From contig NZ_JARQXA010000001.1 in the NCBI RefSeq assembly GCF_029543155.1, positions 434,001 to 498,000 of the forward strand: a stretch of DNA of 64,000 bases, read 5' to 3'. Below, piece by piece: positions 61,534 through 64,000 of this stretch. The notes below the pieces were generated by a model. The model saw only the letters and a program-made list of their open reading frames with translations, did no database searches and had not been told where the DNA came from. Position 1 is the stretch's first letter. Each line of letters begins with the position of its first letter. The DNA comes from Sphingomonas sp. HITSZ_GF. GTDB taxonomy: Bacteria; Pseudomonadota; Alphaproteobacteria; Sphingomonadales; Sphingomonadaceae. The translations under genes were made by a program, and so were the position numbers.

Positions 61534-62718
61534 TCAAGCGATGTCGAGGATTTCTGCCGAGTCGCCCGTTTTCGCCTCCGGAGCCCCTGCCGGGCGCACG
61601 ATCAGGCAGGTGGCGCGCGCCAGCGTACGCAGCATCGAGCTGTCCTGGATCGTCGCGGCATGCGCGCGCCCGTCGATCAGCTCGGCGCGGAGATAGTCGG
61701 CGCGTGGGCCGGTGGCGGGGAGTGCCTCGCCGAGCGGGACGATGCGCGGCCTGGGCAGCGGGTCGGCGGCGCCGGCCAGTCGCGCGATCAGCGGGCGGAC
61801 GAACAGCGTGGCGGTGACGAAGGCGGAGACCGGATTGCCCGGCAGCCCCAGCACGAGGGCATCGCCCAGCCGGCCCGCCATCATCGGCTTGCCGGGGCGG
61901 ACCGCAACCTTCCAGAAATCGATGTCCGCGCCCGCTGCCTCGAGCGCAGGCCGGACCAGATCGTGATCGCCGACCGAGGCACCGCCGGTGGTGACGAGCA
62001 GGTCGCAGTCGAGCGCGCGGAACGCCGCTTCGAGCGCGGCGCGATCATCGGGCAGGATGCCGAGATCGATCAGTTCCACCGGCAGGTCCGCGAGCAGCGC
62101 GGCGAGCAGCAGCCGGTTGGTCTCGGGAATCTGGTCCGGGCCGAGCGGCGCGCCGGGCGGCGCCAGCTCGTCGCCGGTCGAGAGCAGGGCGACGCGGACC
62201 CTCCGGCGGACGGGGAGTTCGGTATGGCCGGCGATCGCCGCCAGCGCCAGGCGGGCGGGAGTGATGCGCGTGCCCGCGGCGATGATCATCTCTCCTTCGG
62301 CGAAGTCGAGCCCCCGCGGGCGCACGCTGCCGCCCAGGCGGAGCGGGCCTTCGCCGGTGAGGGTGAGGCGTGCGCCGTCGCGCTCGGCTTCTTCCTGGAT
62401 CAACACGGTGTCCGCGCCGGGGGGCAGCGGCGCGCCGGTGAAGATGCGCACGGCCTGGCCGGGGGCGACCTCGCCCGCGAAGCCGCGGCCGGCAGCGCTT
62501 TCGCCGATCACCTGCCACGGGCCGGGCAAGTCGGCGAAGCGGATCGCATAGCCGTCCATCGAGGAGAGATCGGAGGCGGGCTGGGTGCGCAGCGCGGCGA
62601 CGTTGCGCGCGGCGTAGTAGCCGGCGGCCTGGGCTAGCGGGCGGAGCTCCTCCGGCAGCGGCGTGGCCAGGGCGAACAGGTGTTGCTGGGCTTCGGCGAC
62701 GGGAAGGAGGGCGGGCAT
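61534..62718 (-). CDS. moeA: molybdopterin molybdenumtransferase MoeA
   Basis: 394-residue MoeA, which inserts molybdate into molybdopterin-AMP. Blocks seen are [39 protein letters not shown] and [16 protein letters not shown], with [12 protein letters not shown] near the C terminus. The length is typical. ATG at 62718 starts [15 protein letters not shown]. lexA lies 58 bases downstream but has its own operator. moaA, another cofactor gene, is 27 kb away on the same strand. Confidence 0.95.
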   Translation of the reverse strand: MPALLPVAEAQQHLFALATPLPEELRPLAQAAGYYAARNVAALRTQPASDLSSMDGYAIRFADLPGPWQVIGESAAGRGFAGEVAPGQAVRIFTGAPLPPGADTVLIQEEAERDGARLTLTGEGPLRLGGSVRPRGLDFAEGEMIIAAGTRITPARLALAAIAGHTELPVRRRVRVALLSTGDELAPPGAPLGPDQIPETNRLLLAALLADLPVELIDLGILPDDRAALEAAFRALDCDLLVTTGGASVGDHDLVRPALEAAGADIDFWKVAVRPGKPMMAGRLGDALVLGLPGNPVSAFVTATLFVRPLIARLAGAADPLPRPRIVPLGEALPATGPRADYLRAELIDGRAHAATIQDSSMLRTLARATCLIVRPAGAPEAKTGDSAEILDIA

Positions 62719-62747
62719 TTAGCGGGACTAAGCCATCCCCATTCCAC

Positions 62748-62835
62748 CGTCACCCTGAACTTGTTTCAGGGTCCAACGCGCCTCAAGCGATATCGCTCGT
62801 GGGAAATTGGATGCTGAAACAAGTTCAGCATGACG
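62748..62835. repeat. REP-like inverted repeat, second subtype
   Basis: CGTCACCCTGAACTTGTTTC followed by AGGGTCCA (62748-62775) is mirrored by TGGATGCTGAAACAAGTTCA followed by GCATGACG (62808-62835). Arms are 28 bases with four mismatches. Different core from the CCCGGCGAAAGCCGGG family but with the same CGTCA...TGACG ends. Confidence 0.85.
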
Positions 62836-62856
62836 AACTATGAGGTCATCATCCGC

Positions 62857-63807
62857 TCAGTGCGGGTTGGCGATCAGCCCCAGGTCGCGCGGCTTGAGCG
62901 GCAGGCGGAACTCGCAGAGATAGCGGTTGCGCTCGTCGCTCTCGATCACCGAGGCCGGGCCGCCGCCGATATGCGGCAGCGAGATCCACAGCTGCGCACC
63001 TGTGGCGAAGGGGGCGCTCGTCTCGAACTCGACCATCTGCGGCGTGATCGCGCGCAGCTTGACGTTCCACCAGCGCACGCCCTCGCGCACCCGCGCCGGC
63101 GCGTCGAGGCGGATCGCCTGCTTGTCCGGGATCAGGCCGTTGGGCTCGTTCATCATCGCCATGCGCGTGTGGTGCGGCGGCGTCTGCTGCACCTGGCGCA
63201 GCCAGGGCATCAGCATCTGCCAGGGGATGTCCTCGTCGAACGAGACGCCGGCGAGGTTGCCCTGCGACCATTTCACCACGCCGTCGAGCGGGCGCAGGCC
63301 GTCGAAATTGATCTGGACCGCATCGCCGACCTGGAGCGCGATGTCGGTCTCGAAGCCGCAGCCGCCCTGGGAGAGGTTGCGGCTGCGGGTGAATTCCACC
63401 TGGTTGCCGCGGCGCACGCAGATCGTCTGGTGCAGCTCGACGCGCGGCACGCTGCGGCGCTCGGCGGGCAGGGCGGCGAGGTTGCGGGCGATCGTGCCGA
63501 TCACGTCGATCGGTGCGTCGAACAGGAAGCCGGCCGAGCCCTGTTCGGTCCAGCCGATCCGGCCCGGCAGCGACTGGCCGTGGGCGAGCTCGAGGTGCAG
63601 CGCTTCGCTTTCGACCACTTCGCCGTCGAGCTGGAGCATCGCGCCGGCTGCGCTCAGCTTGCGGATCGTGCAGGCGAGGCGGCTGCTCGCGCCGACCAGT
63701 GTGGCGGCGTCGAAGGCAGCATGTTCGGCGGGTTCGGACAGCGCGTGCGCTGCCGGCGGTTCGGCCGAGAGGCTGAAAATGGTGGAGGACGCAAGTCCCT
63801 GTCGCAT
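62857..63807 (-). CDS. protein with two PilZ-like domains
   Basis: 316-residue cytoplasmic protein. The better PilZ domain starts at about residue 118 with RRSVPRVELHQTICVRRGNQ (RxxxR) and continues RSRNLSQGGCGFETDIAL, which supplies NxSxxG. A related beta-barrel pattern is seen at residues 40-110 and a third weaker one near the C terminus. It is predicted to bind c-di-GMP; the effector role is unknown. ATG at 63807 is used. With the other PilZ protein and the EAL protein it makes three c-di-GMP genes in the window. Confidence 0.78.
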   Translation of the reverse strand: MRQGLASSTIFSLSAEPPAAHALSEPAEHAAFDAATLVGASSRLACTIRKLSAAGAMLQLDGEVVESEALHLELAHGQSLPGRIGWTEQGSAGFLFDAPIDVIGTIARNLAALPAERRSVPRVELHQTICVRRGNQVEFTRSRNLSQGGCGFETDIALQVGDAVQINFDGLRPLDGVVKWSQGNLAGVSFDEDIPWQMLMPWLRQVQQTPPHHTRMAMMNEPNGLIPDKQAIRLDAPARVREGVRWWNVKLRAITPQMVEFETSAPFATGAQLWISLPHIGGGPASVIESDERNRYLCEFRLPLKPRDLGLIANPH

Positions 63808-63912
63808 AACTGATTTTTCCCGCCCCGGCGCCCGTGCGGATAGTGCGGCTCAGGGTCTGAAGGCGGGGTTAATCCGCAGGGTTGCGGAATCCCTAATGCA
63901 CCCCTGAAACGA

Positions 63913-64000
63913 TCAGTCGCGGTCGGGCGCGCCGAGGGGGAAATAGCCGCGATAGGGTCGCGCTTCCTCGACGCAGCGCGACACCGAGGGCCGGGCGAGC
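63913..64000 (-). CDS. glutathione S-transferase family protein, C-terminal end only
   Basis: Only the last 28 codons are in the window; the gene runs past the right edge. The sequence LARPSVSRCVEEARPYRGYF followed by PLGAPDRD and stop resembles the C terminus of glutathione S-transferases from sphingomonads (RPSVxRxVxEARPYR, FPLGAPxRD). The assignment rests on this short tail. It lies on the same strand as the PilZ protein, upstream of it, with about 105 bases between. Confidence 0.6.
   Translation of the reverse strand, partial: LARPSVSRCVEEARPYRGYFPLGAPDRD

Noticed and set aside
62719..62747. Promoter elements for moeA
   Set aside because: No -35/-10 pair could be placed with confidence by eye.

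Overview
This is a GC-rich, gene-dense bacterial chromosome segment made almost entirely of housekeeping genes. The gene content points to an alphaproteobacterium of the order Sphingomonadales, most likely Sphingomonas or a close relative. The evidence is a TonB-dependent receptor with an IVVTGSR TonB box, a Tyr-containing DivL-type kinase next to tsaE, addAB in place of recBCD, a LexA box of the form GTTC-N7-GTTC, SdhE, PilZ, DUF1343 and GFA proteins, and many intergenic palindromes of the GTCATCCCGGCGAAAGCCGGGAT type. I see no insertion sequence, prophage, CRISPR array or rRNA. Taxonomy is inferred from gene content only.

Layout. 1-7 kb: YqgE protein, a secreted protein, then a methionine-cycle locus in which metE and a coupled thioesterase lie behind a cobalamin riboswitch, divergent from ahcY; a perfect 20-bp palindrome lies between them. 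6-10 kb: a sulfotransferase and a large TonB-dependent receptor with tandem operator-like repeats upstream. 10.5-22.3 kb: one long co-directional run, divL-like kinase, tsaE, amgK, murU, addB, addA, trxA, covering cell-cycle signalling, tRNA t6A synthesis, peptidoglycan recycling, double-strand-break repair and thiol redox. 22-28.5 kb: argJ with a GFA protein, secA, and a lipoprotein. 28.6-32.6 kb: a purine-salvage pair, an AraC regulator, an orphan histidine kinase and tRNA-Asn. 32.6-38 kb: moaA-nadK, a c-di-GMP phosphodiesterase-type protein and a GAF protein. 38-44.4 kb: mfd, sdhE and recG. 44.4-45.5 kb: a compositionally atypical DUF2971 gene. 45.5-50.5 kb: PilZ, tyrS, an EamA transporter, a DOMON-like protein, DUF4126 and a NamZ-like exo-muramidase. 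50.5-54.3 kb: a three-gene module of unknown function ending in a kinase without the usual phospho-accepting His. 54.3-60.8 kb: small envelope proteins, gltX-gltA, comEC and an unusual RHH-TM-EF-hand protein. 60.8-64 kb: lexA with its operator, moeA, a two-PilZ protein and the 3' end of a GST gene.

Links between genes. MetE and AhcY act on methionine and S-adenosylhomocysteine and share one regulatory region. AmgK, MurU and the distant NamZ-like enzyme would form a muropeptide-sugar recycling route. AddAB, RecG, Mfd and LexA are DNA-repair functions. The EAL protein and two PilZ proteins are c-di-GMP functions. The most unusual candidates are the 50.5-54.3 kb module, the membrane-anchored RHH/EF-hand protein, the DUF2971 insert and the metE/ahcY palindrome. 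None is proven to be a new system from sequence alone.
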